Shown here piece after piece: positions 42,824 through 52,171 of a stretch of 64,000 nucleotides of DNA. The stretch lies in the NCBI GenBank assembly GCA_025361185.1, contig JANYAR010000135.1, positions 1 through 64,000 of the forward strand, written 5' to 3'. The notes below the pieces were generated by a model, which was not told the DNA's origin, did no database searches, and saw only the letters and a list, made by a program, of their open reading frames with translations. Origin of the DNA: Alphaproteobacteria bacterium. Lineage in GTDB: Bacteria > Pseudomonadota > Alphaproteobacteria > Micropepsales > Micropepsaceae. Position 1 is the stretch's first letter. The number at the start of each line of letters is the position of its first letter. A program made the position numbers and the translations under genes.

Positions 42824-43381
42824 ATGTTCATCCAGACCGAATCCACCCCCAATCCCGCCACGCTGAAATTCCTGCCCGGACGCGAGGTGATGGGCGATGG
42901 CGCGGTCGCTGATTTCCCCAGTGCCGAGCAGGCCCACCGTTCGCCGCTCGCCAAAGCGCTTTTCACCATCCCCGAGGTCAGCCGCGTTTTCTTCGGTTCG
43001 GACTTCATTTCGGTCACCAAGCGCGATGGCGATTGGAAGCATCTCAAGCCCGCCATCCTTGGCGCGGTGATGGAGCATTTCACCCAAGGCTTGCCGCTGC
43101 TGGAAGGCGGCGCTGACGAAGCCGAAGAGACGTTCAGCGACGAAGACAGCGAAGTGGTGGCGCAGATAAAGGAACTGATCGAAACCCGCGTGCGTCCCGC
43201 GGTGGCGCAGGATGGAGGCGACATCATTTTCAAAGCTTTTGATGGTTCCAGCGGCGTCGTTTCCCTGCAGCTGCAAGGTTCCTGCGCGGGATGCCCATCT
43301 TCCACCATGACGCTGAAAAACGGCATCGAGAATATGCTGCGCCACTATGTGCCCGAAGTCACCGCGGTCGAATCGGTCTGA
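42824..43381 (+). CDS. Nfu-type iron-sulfur cluster carrier
   Basis: The 185-residue protein has the Nfu N-terminal domain (MFIQTESTPNPATLKFLPG, LFTIPEVSRVFFGSDFISVTK) and the C-terminal NifU domain with CAGCPSS, whose two Cys bind the cluster. It is the mitochondrial NFU1-like form, which delivers [4Fe-4S] clusters to target enzymes. ATG 42824 is the conserved start; a TTG five codons upstream is possible. It overlaps the nitroreductase gene by one base. Confidence 0.92.
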   Translation: MFIQTESTPNPATLKFLPGREVMGDGAVADFPSAEQAHRSPLAKALFTIPEVSRVFFGSDFISVTKRDGDWKHLKPAILGAVMEHFTQGLPLLEGGADEAEETFSDEDSEVVAQIKELIETRVRPAVAQDGGDIIFKAFDGSSGVVSLQLQGSCAGCPSSTMTLKNGIENMLRHYVPEVTAVESV

Positions 43382-44016
43382 TGCCAGTTCCACATTCAGA
43401 AGAAGCCTATCTCGCTGAACCCGATCACGCGATCGCCGACGCGGCGCTGGACACGATTTTCCGCGGCGCGCGCACGCTGCGCCAATGGCAGGACAAGCCG
43501 GCCTCACCCGCACTGCTGATGGCGATTTACGACCTGATGCGCTGGGGGCCGACTGAATCCAACATCACCCCCGCGCGCTTTCATTTCATCGTATCGAAGG
43601 GCGCCAAGACGCGCCTGGAACCTTTGCTGGACGAAGGCAATCGCAAACAGACCATGGCGGCGCCCGCCACCGCCATCATCGGCTATGACCTGGATTTTGC
43701 CCGGACCCTGCCCAAACTTGCGCCGCGCGCGGCAACCCGTCTTTCGGAAATTCTGGCGGCGGACCCAAACAAGGCGCGTTTCATGGCGATGCGCAGCGCA
43801 GGTCTGCAGGGCGGCTATTTCATTGTCGCCGCCCGCGCTTTGGGTCTGGATTGCGGACCTATGTCCGGCTTTGACCGGGGTGGTGTAGACAGGGAATTCT
43901 TCGCCGGCACCGCGATCAAATCCTATTTTCTTTGCAATCTCGGCTATGGCGATCCGGCAGGCTTGCGGCCGCGCAGCGACCGCCTTGGTTTCGACGAAGC
44001 CTGCAAGATTCTCTAA
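43381..44016 (+). CDS. Nitroreductase-family protein (RutE/HadB-like)
   Basis: The 211-residue flavoprotein from ATG 43381 has IFRGARTLRQWQDKPASPALLMAIYDLMRWGPTESNITPARF, the FMN-binding start of the RutE/HadB subgroup. Further in are AGLQGGYFIVAARALGLDCGPMSGFD and FLCNLGYGD. RutE reduces malonic semialdehyde in pyrimidine degradation, but no rut genes are near, so the substrate is open. It is embedded between nfu and tsaB, overlapping both by a base. Confidence 0.88.
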   Translation: MPVPHSEEAYLAEPDHAIADAALDTIFRGARTLRQWQDKPASPALLMAIYDLMRWGPTESNITPARFHFIVSKGAKTRLEPLLDEGNRKQTMAAPATAIIGYDLDFARTLPKLAPRAATRLSEILAADPNKARFMAMRSAGLQGGYFIVAARALGLDCGPMSGFDRGGVDREFFAGTAIKSYFLCNLGYGDPAGLRPRSDRLGFDEACKIL

Positions 44017-44675
44017 TGACGCTGCTGGCTGTCGATACTGCGCTCGGCGCCTGTTCGGTTGTGTTGCTGGATGGCGATGACATTCGCGCCCATATTCTTG
44101 AAGCGATGGACCGCGGCCACGCCGAACGGCTTGCGCCGATGGTTGACGAAGCAATGGCGTCGGCGGGCGCGAAATTTTCCTCTCTCCGGCGCCTGGCGGT
44201 TACCGTCGGTCCCGGCACCTTCACCGGCCAGCGGGTGGGACTGGCCTTTATGCGCGGATTGCGTCTGGCGCTTAAACAACCGCTTGTCGGCGTGACCACG
44301 CTTGAAGTCATGGCCGCCGCTGCCAGTGACGAGACGGGGATGGCAAAGGTTGCGGCCATCCATGATGCGCGCCGCGAAGAAGCCTATCTGCTGTTGAAGG
44401 ACGGCGCCGACGTGGTTTTACAACCAACAGTCATGCCCTTTGCTGATGCGCTGGCGCGCATCCGCTCTTTCGGGCCTTGCGCCCTGGCGGGGACCGGCGC
44501 GGCGATCGCATTCGATAGTCTGAGCGCGGACCATGTCCTTTCTTCCGTGCGCCAGCCCGATGCGCTTTGGGTGGCGCGGTTGGCGCAAAACCTGCCTGCG
44601 CCGCAACAGGCGCCCGGTCCGCTCTATCTGCGCGCGCCCGACGCCAAATTGCCCGGTGGTAAAGCCCTTGTCTGA
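44016..44675 (+). CDS. tsaB: tRNA t6A37 biosynthesis protein TsaB
   Basis: TsaB partners TsaD/TsaE to make threonylcarbamoyl-adenosine in ANN-decoding tRNAs. The 219-residue ASKHA-fold protein from ATG 44016 begins MTLLAVDTALGACSVVLLDGD. It has TVGPGTFTGQRVGLAFMRGLRLAL and AIHDARREEAYLLL. The stop is eight bases past the chosen rimI start. tsaB-rimI-fur is a conserved order in alphaproteobacteria. Confidence 0.93.
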   Translation: MTLLAVDTALGACSVVLLDGDDIRAHILEAMDRGHAERLAPMVDEAMASAGAKFSSLRRLAVTVGPGTFTGQRVGLAFMRGLRLALKQPLVGVTTLEVMAAAASDETGMAKVAAIHDARREEAYLLLKDGADVVLQPTVMPFADALARIRSFGPCALAGTGAAIAFDSLSADHVLSSVRQPDALWVARLAQNLPAPQQAPGPLYLRAPDAKLPGGKALV

Positions 44676-45114
44676 CATTGCGCCATTCGACCCCATCGCG
44701 GGTACACATACTTTGGCGGTCTTGCATGCCGCCTGTTTTCCCGACCCCTGGGACGCCGCTGCGATCAGCGCGTTGCTTGTCGCGCCGGACGCCTTTGCCT
44801 ACGCCCATGAGGACGGTTTTGTGCTGGCGCGGGCGGCCGGCGGCGAAGCGGAAATCCTCACCCTGGCGGTGGTCCCGCCGGCGCGGGGCCAAGGATTGGG
44901 GGCCGCCTTGCTGCGGGCCGCCATCGTCCGGGCGCAGGAACTGGGCGCCCAGACCATGTTCCTGGAAGTGGGCGCCGACAATCCGCATGCCCTGGCGCTC
45001 TATGCTGGATTGGGATTTGCCAAGGTTGGAACGCGCAAAGCCTATTATTCCGCGACTTCCGGCAATGGGGACGCGCTGGTTCTCAGGCTTTCGCTGCCCG
45101 TCAAATTCGCCTAA
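44668..45114 (+). CDS. rimI: Ribosomal-protein-alanine N-acetyltransferase (RimI-like)
   Basis: The 148-residue GNAT has ILTLAVVPPARGQGLGAALLRAAIVRAQELGAQTMFLEVGADNPHALALYAGLGFAKVGTRKAYY. This covers the acetyl-CoA-binding R-G-x-G-L-G loop and the RimI-type E-V-x-x-x-N-x-x-A-x-x-L-Y signature. TTG 44668 (GGTGG upstream) gives MSDIAPFDPIAG; GTG 44656 is an alternative. It acetylates ribosomal protein S18 in E. coli; the target here is assumed. Confidence 0.9.
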   Translation: MSDIAPFDPIAGTHTLAVLHAACFPDPWDAAAISALLVAPDAFAYAHEDGFVLARAAGGEAEILTLAVVPPARGQGLGAALLRAAIVRAQELGAQTMFLEVGADNPHALALYAGLGFAKVGTRKAYYSATSGNGDALVLRLSLPVKFA

Positions 45115-45183
45115 CCTGCTGGCGATCCCGCATAGCCAGGAGCATCGGCGAATGCCGGAGCGCGCAAAATCAAGGAGCTTTAT

Positions 45184-45603
45184 GTGACGCGGATCGAGAA
45201 AGCCTGCGTCGACAAGGGCCTTCGGATGACTGACCAGCGTCGCGTCATCGCCCGGGTTTTGTCGGACGCCGCCGATCACCCCGATGCCGAAGAACTGTAT
45301 CGCCGCGCCTCTTCCATCGACCCGCACATTTCCATCGCCACCGTCTATCGCACCGTCAAGCTGTTCGAGGATGCCGGCATATTGGAACGGCATGACTTCC
45401 GCGACGGCCGCTCGCGCTATGAGGAAGTGCCGGAGTCCCATCACGATCACCTGATCGATGTGGCGACCGGAAGCGTGATCGAATTCCGCAACGAGGATAT
45501 CGAGAAGCTGCAGCGCCGGGTGGCGGAAGAACTGGGCTTCGAGCTGATCGACCACCGTCTGGAATTGTATGGCGTGCCCAAAGGGCGCAAGCCCCAATCA
45601 TGA
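45184..45603 (+). CDS. fur: Fur-family metal-responsive repressor
   Basis: The 139-residue protein has the winged-helix DNA-binding half (LRMTDQRRVIARVLSDAADHPDAEELYRRA, ISIATVYRTVKLFEDAGILERHDF). The metal-binding HHDHLID (His86-His89) follows, and the dimerisation half. It lacks the CxxC pairs of E. coli Fur, as many alphaproteobacterial Fur/Mur proteins do. GTG 45184 has AGGAG at 6 nt. The metal, iron or manganese, cannot be told. The last 20 bases and the stop are duplicated in tandem just downstream. Confidence 0.92.
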   Translation: MTRIEKACVDKGLRMTDQRRVIARVLSDAADHPDAEELYRRASSIDPHISIATVYRTVKLFEDAGILERHDFRDGRSRYEEVPESHHDHLIDVATGSVIEFRNEDIEKLQRRVAEELGFELIDHRLELYGVPKGRKPQS

Positions 45604-45627
45604 CTTGGCGCAAGCCCCAGTCATGAC
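45584..45627 (+). repeat. Tandem duplication at the fur 3' end
   Basis: GGCGCAAGCCCCAATCATGAC (45584-45604) recurs at 45607-45627 with a single change, period 23 bp. The first copy encodes the Fur C-terminus and stop; the second is in the gap before the acyltransferase gene. Confidence 0.8.
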
Positions 45628-45656
45628 ACCGCAAAAATCCTGAAGTCAGGCACCTG

Positions 45657-46481
45657 ATGTCCCGGCTGCGCGCCGTTCTTATCCTTGCGGCTTTTCTGGC
45701 CATCACTGCGCTCGGCATGCCGGTGCAATGGCTGCTGCTGGGGCTGGGCAGCGGTGCCGCGCGTACCTTCCCCAATCGCTATCATCGCGTCGTTGCCTGG
45801 CTGTTCGGCATTCACATCCATGTGATCGGCAAGCCGGTCACGGGTGAAGGCGTGTTGATGGTGGCCAATCACACCAGTTGGGCCGATATCATCATTTTCT
45901 CGGCGGTGACGCCGCTGTCCTTTGTCGCCAAGGCCGAGGTCGCGCGCTGGCCCTTATTCGGCACCCTGGCGCGGCTGCAGCGCACCGTCTTTATCGAGCG
46001 GACGCGCCGCAGCACCACCGGCGAGGCCCGCGACGAGATCCGCGAGCGGTTGTTGGACGGCGACACCCTGATTTTGTTTCCCGAAGGCACCAGTCACACC
46101 GGCAATACGGTGCTGCCTTTCAAGAGCGCGCTTTTGGGCGCGGCGGAAGCAATACTCAAGGGCGGCCAACATGTGAAAGTGCAGCCGATTTCGGTGGCCT
46201 TCACCGGCCTGCACGGCCTGCCGATGGGGCGGGAAAATCGCCCGCTTTTTGCCTGGTATGGCGACATGGAGATGGTGCCGCATCTGTGGGAGGCGCTGCT
46301 GGCGGGCCCGCTGGATGTGGTGGTCCAGTTCCATGAACCGCTCAGCCTGGACCGCTTGGACCGCAAGACCCTGGCCCGCCGGGCGCAAGATGTGGTGCAG
46401 CAAGGCCAGGCGCAAGCCCTGATGGGCCGCCACATGGCCTTGAATTCCGATGCCCCCGCCCCGATAAACCTGCCCCAATGA
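45657..46481 (+). CDS. plsC: 1-acyl-sn-glycerol-3-phosphate acyltransferase (PlsC family)
   Basis: The 274-residue protein has an N-terminal membrane segment and the acyltransferase motifs NHTSWAD (HX4D catalytic pair), FIERTRRS and [10 protein letters not shown]. It would acylate lysophosphatidate to phosphatidate at the inner membrane; some relatives (OlsA) acylate lyso-ornithine lipid, which is notable given the OlsB-like gene at 19.9 kb. The stop overlaps the miaB start (ATGA), so it is part of the fur-distal operon. Confidence 0.9.
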   Translation: MSRLRAVLILAAFLAITALGMPVQWLLLGLGSGAARTFPNRYHRVVAWLFGIHIHVIGKPVTGEGVLMVANHTSWADIIIFSAVTPLSFVAKAEVARWPLFGTLARLQRTVFIERTRRSTTGEARDEIRERLLDGDTLILFPEGTSHTGNTVLPFKSALLGAAEAILKGGQHVKVQPISVAFTGLHGLPMGRENRPLFAWYGDMEMVPHLWEALLAGPLDVVVQFHEPLSLDRLDRKTLARRAQDVVQQGQAQALMGRHMALNSDAPAPINLPQ

Positions 46482-47803
46482 AGAAGCTCTTCGTCAAAAC
46501 CTATGGCTGCCAGATGAACGCCTATGATTCCGCCAAGATGGCGGATCTGCTGGCGCCGCTGGGCTATGCCCGGACCGACACGCCCGAAGGCGCCGATATG
46601 GTGATCCTCAACACCTGCCACATCCGCGAAAGGGCGGCGGAAAAAGTCTATTCCGAACTGGGGCGGCTCAAGGCGTTGAAGGCCGAAAAAGCACGCGATG
46701 GCGGGCGTATGCTGCTGGCGGTGGCCGGCTGCGTCGCCCAGGCCGAAGGCGAAGAGATTGTGGCGCGCGCGCCGGTGGTGGACATGGTGGTGGGGCCGCA
46801 ATCCTATCACCGCCTGCCCGAGATGATCGCGCGCACCGCGCGCGCCGGCGGTCACGCGCTGGAAACCGATTTCCCGGCGCTGGAAAAATTCGATTCCCTG
46901 ATGCCGCCGCAAGCCAGCGGCGTCAGCGCCTTTCTCACCGTGCAGGAAGGCTGCGACAAATTCTGTACCTTCTGCGTGGTGCCCTATACGCGTGGCACCG
47001 AACAGTCCCGTCCGCCGCAGGATATCCTGCGCGAGGCGCGGCAATTGGCGGATAAAGGCGCGCGCGAGATCGTGCTACTCGGCCAGAATGTCAACGCTTA
47101 CAATGCCCAGGGTTGGTCATTGGCCAAACTGTGCGACGCCATCGCCGATATCGAATCCATCGAGCGCATCCGCTACACCACCAGTCATCCCAGGGACATG
47201 AGCGAGGATCTCATCGCCGCTCATGGCGCTAATCCCAAGCTGATGCCCTATCTGCATCTGCCGGTGCAGTCGGGCTCCGATGCCGTGCTGGAGGCTATGA
47301 ACCGCCAACATCGATGCGACGATTACCGCCGCACGATCGAACGTATCCGTGAGGTGCGGCCCGACATCGCCTTGACCTCGGATTTCATTGTCGGCTTTCC
47401 CGGCGAAAGCGATGCCGACTTTGAAGCGACACTGCAATTGGTGCGCGACATCGGCTATGCCACGGCCTTCTCTTTCAAATATTCCAAGCGGCCCGGCACG
47501 CCCGCCTCCACCATGCGCAAGCAGATACCCGAAGACGTAAAGGCCGCACGCCTGGATGTGTTGCAGAAGCTGCTTGCGACACAGCAATATGCTTTCGACG
47601 ATTCCAAGATCGGCCAGGTCTTGCCGGTTCTGTTCGAGAAGGTGGCGCGCGACCCGGGTCAGATCATGGGCCGCACGCCCTTTTCGCAGCCGGTGCATGT
47701 CCAGGCCGATGCCGCCCTGATCGGCCGGGTGGCGGAGGTGAAAATCGCACGGCGCACCGCCAACAGCCTGCATGGGACACTACTTCAGGAACAAAGCGCG
47801 TGA
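46478..47803 (+). CDS. miaB: tRNA-2-methylthio-N6-dimethylallyladenosine synthase
   Basis: MiaB adds the 2-methylthio group to i6A37 of tRNA. The 441 residues comprise the N-terminal UPF0004 domain with its cluster Cys ([31 protein letters not shown]), the radical SAM motif [15 protein letters not shown], and a C-terminal TRAM domain. All cluster ligands are present. It overlaps plsC and phoH. Confidence 0.97.
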   Translation: MKKLFVKTYGCQMNAYDSAKMADLLAPLGYARTDTPEGADMVILNTCHIRERAAEKVYSELGRLKALKAEKARDGGRMLLAVAGCVAQAEGEEIVARAPVVDMVVGPQSYHRLPEMIARTARAGGHALETDFPALEKFDSLMPPQASGVSAFLTVQEGCDKFCTFCVVPYTRGTEQSRPPQDILREARQLADKGAREIVLLGQNVNAYNAQGWSLAKLCDAIADIESIERIRYTTSHPRDMSEDLIAAHGANPKLMPYLHLPVQSGSDAVLEAMNRQHRCDDYRRTIERIREVRPDIALTSDFIVGFPGESDADFEATLQLVRDIGYATAFSFKYSKRPGTPASTMRKQIPEDVKAARLDVLQKLLATQQYAFDDSKIGQVLPVLFEKVARDPGQIMGRTPFSQPVHVQADAALIGRVAEVKIARRTANSLHGTLLQEQSA

Positions 47804-48777
47804 GCGCCAAGAAGACCGCAGCTGCGACGTTGGAGTTTCCCGACAACAAGCTGCTGCGCGCCCTGAGCGGGCCCCATGCCAAGCATTTTGCCCGTATCGA
47901 ACAGAAGCTGAATGTCGGCATCGACATGCGCGGCAATCTGGTGTCGGTCCAGGGCAAGGACCGCGAACGCGCCGGCGCAATTTTGCGGGCGCTGTATTTG
48001 CGGCTGGTGGCCGGCGAAAGCGTGACTCAAGCGGAAGTCGATGCCGAGATCCGCTTCACCGATGAGGCGCGCAGCCATGCGCCGGGCGCGATCAAGACTG
48101 CGTCATCGCGCGCGGTCCGGCCGCGGTCTCCGACCCAGGCCGCCTATCTGGAGATGATGCGCCAATGCCCGCTGGTGTTCGGGATCGGTCCTGCGGGCAC
48201 CGGCAAGACCTATCTGGCGGCCGCCTTCGCCGCCCACATGCTGCATGAGAAGCGGGTGGAGCGGCTGATCCTGTCGCGGCCCGCACTGGAAGCGGGTGAG
48301 CGGCTGGGTTTCCTGCCGGGCGATTTGAAGGAGAAGATCGATCCTTACCTGCGCCCGCTGTATGACGCGCTATTCGATGTCCTGGGAGAAGCCGCCGGAC
48401 GGCTGATGGAACAGGGTGTGATCGAGGTGGCGCCGCTGGCCTTCATGCGCGGGCGTACCTTGAACCGGGCCTTTGTCATTCTGGACGAGGCGCAGAACAC
48501 CACGCGTGCGCAAATCCAGATGGCCCTGACCCGGCTGGGGGAAGAAAGCCACATGGTGGTCACCGGCGATCCGTCGCAAAGCGATTTGCCTGGCGGCAAG
48601 GCAGCGGGCCTGAACGAGGCGATTGCCATCCTGGAAGGGGTGGAGGGCGTGGGTATCACCCGCTTTGCCGAGAAAGACGTGGTGCGCCATCCCCTCGTCG
48701 CGCGCATCGTCGCCGCCTATAACCGCGCAGATAAATCAGCAGACAATTCAGCAGACAATTCATCTGGCAAATCATGA
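47800..48777 (+). CDS. phoH: PhoH-family ATPase (YbeZ)
   Basis: The 325-residue protein has an N-terminal region (about 1-110) and a PhoH ATPase domain with Walker [12 protein letters not shown] and Walker [26 protein letters not shown], then [16 protein letters not shown]. YbeZ works with YbeY in rRNA processing; ybeY follows with an overlap. The GTG start overlaps miaB. The C-terminus is a low-complexity tail, [18 protein letters not shown], encoded by a 12-bp tandem repeat. Confidence 0.94.
   Translation: MSAKKTAAATLEFPDNKLLRALSGPHAKHFARIEQKLNVGIDMRGNLVSVQGKDRERAGAILRALYLRLVAGESVTQAEVDAEIRFTDEARSHAPGAIKTASSRAVRPRSPTQAAYLEMMRQCPLVFGIGPAGTGKTYLAAAFAAHMLHEKRVERLILSRPALEAGERLGFLPGDLKEKIDPYLRPLYDALFDVLGEAAGRLMEQGVIEVAPLAFMRGRTLNRAFVILDEAQNTTRAQIQMALTRLGEESHMVVTGDPSQSDLPGGKAAGLNEAIAILEGVEGVGITRFAEKDVVRHPLVARIVAAYNRADKSADNSADNSSGKS
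48733..48768 (+). repeat. 12-bp tandem repeat in the phoH 3' end
   Basis: AAATCAGCAGAC, AATTCAGCAGAC and AATTCATCTGGC follow one another in frame, encoding [12 protein letters not shown]. The stretch is AT-richer than its surroundings. Confidence 0.7.
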
Positions 48778-49223
48778 GCACGATCACCCTGCTGATCGAG
48801 GACCCGCTCTGGCGTTCGCATCGCGGCCTTCAGGCGCGGCTGAAACTGGCCGCGGACACGGCCCGGCGGGCGGCGAAATTGAAAGGTGGAATTTCCATCC
48901 TGCTGGCGGACGACAGGATGTTGCGCAGCCTCAATCGCGATTTTCGTGGATTGAACAAGGCCACCAATGTGCTTTCTTTCCCCTCCGAGGCTGCGGCCTA
49001 TCACGGCGACATTGCCATCGCCTATGGCGTGACCAGGCGCGAAGCCAAGGCCGCGGGCAAGAGTTTCGCCGACCATGCGGCCCATCTGGTGGTGCACGGC
49101 GTGCTGCATCTGGCCGGCCATGATCACGAACGCCCGAAGGACGCCAAGGTGATGGAGGCGCTGGAGGTGAAAATCCTGGCGCGGTTTGGCATCGCCGATC
49201 CCTATGCCATAATGCCGCAATGA
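48774..49223 (+). CDS. ybeY: rRNA maturation endoribonuclease YbeY
   Basis: The 149-residue metalloenzyme carries the zinc triad HGVLHLAGHDH (H-x3-H-x5-H) and the upstream LNRDFRGLNKATNVLSFP block. It takes part in 16S rRNA 3'-end processing and ribosome quality control. ATG 48774 overlaps the phoH stop and the gene overlaps corC, in the usual ybeZ-ybeY-corC-lnt order. Confidence 0.96.
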   Translation: MSTITLLIEDPLWRSHRGLQARLKLAADTARRAAKLKGGISILLADDRMLRSLNRDFRGLNKATNVLSFPSEAAAYHGDIAIAYGVTRREAKAAGKSFADHAAHLVVHGVLHLAGHDHERPKDAKVMEALEVKILARFGIADPYAIMPQ

Positions 49224-50101
49224 GCGATCACCCGCTGAAGCGCTTGCTCCGGAAGGTTACAGGCCGCGATGCCGAAGCCACCGCTATCCGCGAGAGCCTG
49301 GAAGAGGTGATCGAGGAAAGCGAGCGGGAATCCCCGGCCCTGTCGGCGCAGGAGCGGGTGATGCTGGGCAACCTGCTCAAATTCGGCGAACTGACATTGC
49401 GCGACATCATGGTCCCGCGCGCCGAAATCGTGGCCGTCGATGAAGACATCGGCCTGGCCGATCTTCTCAAGCAGTTCCGCGAGGCACAGCATTCCCGGCT
49501 GCCTGTATACAGGGAGACGCTGGACGACCCCACCGGCCTGATCCATGTGAAGGATGTGCTGGGTTTGTTGGAGGCCGAGCCGGGCGGCGCCTATTGCCTT
49601 TCGCCCCATGCGCGCATCGCCGGCCTGCGTCGTCCCATCCTGTTCGCGCCGCCGTCGATGCGCGCCCTGGACCTGTTGCTCAAGATGCAGGCCACCCATA
49701 CTCATCTGGCGCTGGTGATCGACGAATATGGCGGCACTGACGGCCTAGTTTCCATCGAGGACATCATCGAGGAAATCGTGGGCGATATCGCCGACGAGCA
49801 TGACGAGGATGCGGCCACCCTCAAGGCCGACGGCAATGGTTATATCGCCGATGCCCGCATGGACCTGGACGATTTCCGGACCCAGACCGGGCATGACCTG
49901 CTGATTGAAGCTGGTGAAGAAGATATCGGGCGCGACGTCGACAGTCTGGGCGGGCTTGTGGTCTCGCTGCTGGGGCGGGTGCCGCTGCGAGGGGAAATCG
50001 TGGCCCATCCCGATGGCACTGAGTTCCAGGTGCTGGAAGCTGACCCGCGCCGTGTCCGCAAGTTGCGCGTCACTTTGCCCAAATCCCGCGCAACAGAGTG
50101 A
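49220..50101 (+). CDS. CorC/HlyC-type CBS-domain protein
   Basis: The 293-residue soluble protein has a CBS pair (LRDIMVPRAEIVAVDEDIGLADLLKQFREAQHSRLPVYRETLDDPTGLIHVKD; HLALVIDEYGGTDGLVSIEDIIEEIVGDIADEHDE) and a C-terminal CorC_HlyC transporter-associated domain (GYIADARMDLDDF). There is no DUF21 membrane domain, so it is the short CorC type, linked to Mg2+/Co2+ efflux. It overlaps ybeY and lnt. Confidence 0.92.
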   Translation: MSDHPLKRLLRKVTGRDAEATAIRESLEEVIEESERESPALSAQERVMLGNLLKFGELTLRDIMVPRAEIVAVDEDIGLADLLKQFREAQHSRLPVYRETLDDPTGLIHVKDVLGLLEAEPGGAYCLSPHARIAGLRRPILFAPPSMRALDLLLKMQATHTHLALVIDEYGGTDGLVSIEDIIEEIVGDIADEHDEDAATLKADGNGYIADARMDLDDFRTQTGHDLLIEAGEEDIGRDVDSLGGLVVSLLGRVPLRGEIVAHPDGTEFQVLEADPRRVRKLRVTLPKSRATE

Positions 50102-51648
50102 ATGTGCTGACGCAAACCGGGGGCTGGGTTCGTGAGCTGGCCGGCTGGCGCGGATTGTTGTTCGCATTTGCAACCGGCGCGGTTTCAGCCACAGGCTTTG
50201 CGCCGCTGGAGTTCTTTCCGTCTCTGTTGCTGGGCTATGCCGCCTTGGTCCTGTTGCTGGATGGCGCGCACACCACGCCGCGGCCGGTGCGCCGCGCGGC
50301 CTGGCTGGGCTGGTCCTTCTATTTCGGCCAATTCCTGGTCGGCTGGCATTGGGTCGCCTATGCCTTCCTGATCTATCCAGGCACCAATCTGTGGCAACTG
50401 CCCTTCGCCCTCCTGTTGCCCGCCGGTGTGGCTCTGTTCGGCGCCCTGGCCTGTGGCCTGGCTGTCTTGTTCTGGCAGGATGGCCCGGGCCGCATCTTCG
50501 TTTTTGCTTTCATGGCGGCGCTGTCGGAATGGCTGCGGGGGCATCTTTTCACCGGCTTTCCCTGGAACCTGTCGGGCTATGGCTGGGGTGCGTCGCTGGC
50601 GCTGATGCAATCGGTCAGTCTGATGGGGGCCTATGGCCTGTCTTTCCTCACCATCCTGCTGGGCGCTTCCTTGGCGGAGTTGGCGGCCGCGCGCTGGCGC
50701 GCGCCCGCGGCACTGTTCGCGCTGTTCGCTCTGTTGTGGGGTTATGGCGTGTATCGCCTGTCCGCCACACCCATGCGTGATGTTCCGGGTGTAAGTCTGC
50801 GGCTGGTGCAACCGAATATTCCGCAGGCAGAAAAATATGTTCGGACCTTGATGCTGCAAAACTGGCAACGGCTGCTGGACCTTTCGATCCAGCCGCCTGT
50901 GAAGGATCAAAAAGTACCGACCCATATCATCTGGCCCGAAGCGGCGACCGGATTTCCCGTCGCCCGCTCGGCTGGAGCATTGGATCAGATCGCGCTGCTC
51001 TCGGCACGCGGACAGAGTTTGATCACCGGCTCTGACCGGGTGCTGCGCGATGCCGAGGGCATCACGGCCTACAACAGCCTTTACCTATTCAGGCCAAGTG
51101 GCGCCCCGCCGCTGATCTACGACAAATTCCATCTGGTGCCGTTCGGCGAGTATCTGCCCTTCGCCCGCGTGCTTAACCATATCGGCATCAGCCAGCTGAC
51201 GGTCGGCTCCGGTTTTGAGCCGGGCGACCATCCGCATGTGCTGGATGCCGGCATTGCGCCGCCTATGACGCCTCTGATCTGCTATGAAGTGATCTTTCCA
51301 CATGAAGTTGTCGATCCAGCGGAATCCAGGCCCGGCTGGCTGGTTAATATCACCGACGATTCCTGGTTTGGCCCCTGGGCTGGGCCGCGGCAGCATTTTC
51401 TGATCGCGCGATTTCGCGCCATCGAGGAAGGTCTACCGATCGCGCGCGCCGCCAATAGCGGCATCAGCGCAGTGATAGATCCGTTGGGGCGGGTGCGGGC
51501 CCGGCTGGATTTGAATAGGATGGGCGTCGTCGATGCAGGACTGCCTGTTGCGCTTGCGCCACCATTCTACGCACGGCTGGGCGATCTGATCTTTCTGGTC
51601 ATCATGGTTACCGGCGGATTTATCGGTTGCATGCTGGGCCGCAAATAA
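50098..51648 (+). CDS. lnt: Apolipoprotein N-acyltransferase
   Basis: Lnt adds the third acyl chain to outer-membrane lipoproteins. The 516-residue protein has about six N-terminal membrane segments, a nitrilase-like periplasmic domain and a last C-terminal segment. The catalytic triad is visible: Glu281 (IIWPEAATGFPV), Lys343 (YDKFHLVPFGEYLP) and Cys395 (PLICYEVIFPHEV). The GTG start overlaps corC. Its substrates here would include the MltA, LppC-like and DUF3576 lipoproteins. The stop codon lies inside a hairpin. Confidence 0.95.
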   Translation: MNVLTQTGGWVRELAGWRGLLFAFATGAVSATGFAPLEFFPSLLLGYAALVLLLDGAHTTPRPVRRAAWLGWSFYFGQFLVGWHWVAYAFLIYPGTNLWQLPFALLLPAGVALFGALACGLAVLFWQDGPGRIFVFAFMAALSEWLRGHLFTGFPWNLSGYGWGASLALMQSVSLMGAYGLSFLTILLGASLAELAAARWRAPAALFALFALLWGYGVYRLSATPMRDVPGVSLRLVQPNIPQAEKYVRTLMLQNWQRLLDLSIQPPVKDQKVPTHIIWPEAATGFPVARSAGALDQIALLSARGQSLITGSDRVLRDAEGITAYNSLYLFRPSGAPPLIYDKFHLVPFGEYLPFARVLNHIGISQLTVGSGFEPGDHPHVLDAGIAPPMTPLICYEVIFPHEVVDPAESRPGWLVNITDDSWFGPWAGPRQHFLIARFRAIEEGLPIARAANSGISAVIDPLGRVRARLDLNRMGVVDAGLPVALAPPFYARLGDLIFLVIMVTGGFIGCMLGRK

Positions 51649-51666
51649 CCCCTAGGTTATTGCGGC
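51638..51666. terminator. Hairpin spanning the lnt stop codon
   Basis: GCCGCA-A-ATAACC (51638-51650) pairs with GGTTAT-TGCGGC (51655-51666) around a CCTA loop, with one bulged A. No T-run follows on the plus strand (AAAATTAG), so it may be a weak or Rho-assisted terminator between lnt and the XRE gene. Confidence 0.5.
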
Positions 51667-51735
51667 AAAATTAGCTGTTTGCGTTGTACGACAGATGGGG
51701 CAAGTTCCCGCCCGACCAAGTTGCTCGAGAAACGC

Positions 51736-52143
51736 GTGCGAAAGAAACAAGCCAACCCCATCGATATACAAGTCGGCAATCGCGTGCGCATTCGCCGGAT
51801 GCTCATTGGCATGAGCCAGGAGCGGCTTGGCGATCTTTTGGGGCTGACATTTCAGCAAGTTCAAAAATACGAAAAAGGGATCAACCGCATTGGCGCAGGC
51901 CGGTTGTATGAAGTGTCGCGCATTCTCAATGTGCCGGTGAATTTCTTTTATGAAGGCGTGAGCGAAGTCACCGGCCAGCCGGGCGCCGGCGAACCGGAAG
52001 GCGCACCGGTGATGGATTTCGTTTCCAGCGGCGAAGGCCTGCAATTGTCGCTGGCGTTCATGAAGATCAAGGACGCCAAGGTGCGCAAGCGCGTGCTGGA
52101 TCTCGTCAAAAGCCTGGCCGAAGAAGAAGCCGAGAAATCCTAG
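51736..52143 (+). CDS. XRE-family HTH transcriptional regulator
   Basis: The 135-residue protein from GTG 51736 (GAGA 6 nt upstream) starts MRKKQANPIDIQVGNRVRIRRMLIGMSQERLGDLLGLTFQQVQKYEKGINRIGAGRLYEVSRILNVP, a complete helix-turn-helix. A C-terminal tail ends DLVKSLAEEEAEKS. It is the small regulator commonly found after lnt in alphaproteobacteria, where metK and trmB usually follow; here hisE follows on the other strand instead. TTG 51721 is an alternative start. Targets are unknown. Confidence 0.88.
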   Translation: MRKKQANPIDIQVGNRVRIRRMLIGMSQERLGDLLGLTFQQVQKYEKGINRIGAGRLYEVSRILNVPVNFFYEGVSEVTGQPGAGEPEGAPVMDFVSSGEGLQLSLAFMKIKDAKVRKRVLDLVKSLAEEEAEKS

Positions 52144-52171
52144 GCGCTGGCCTTTCGCGCCGGGGTCGGTG

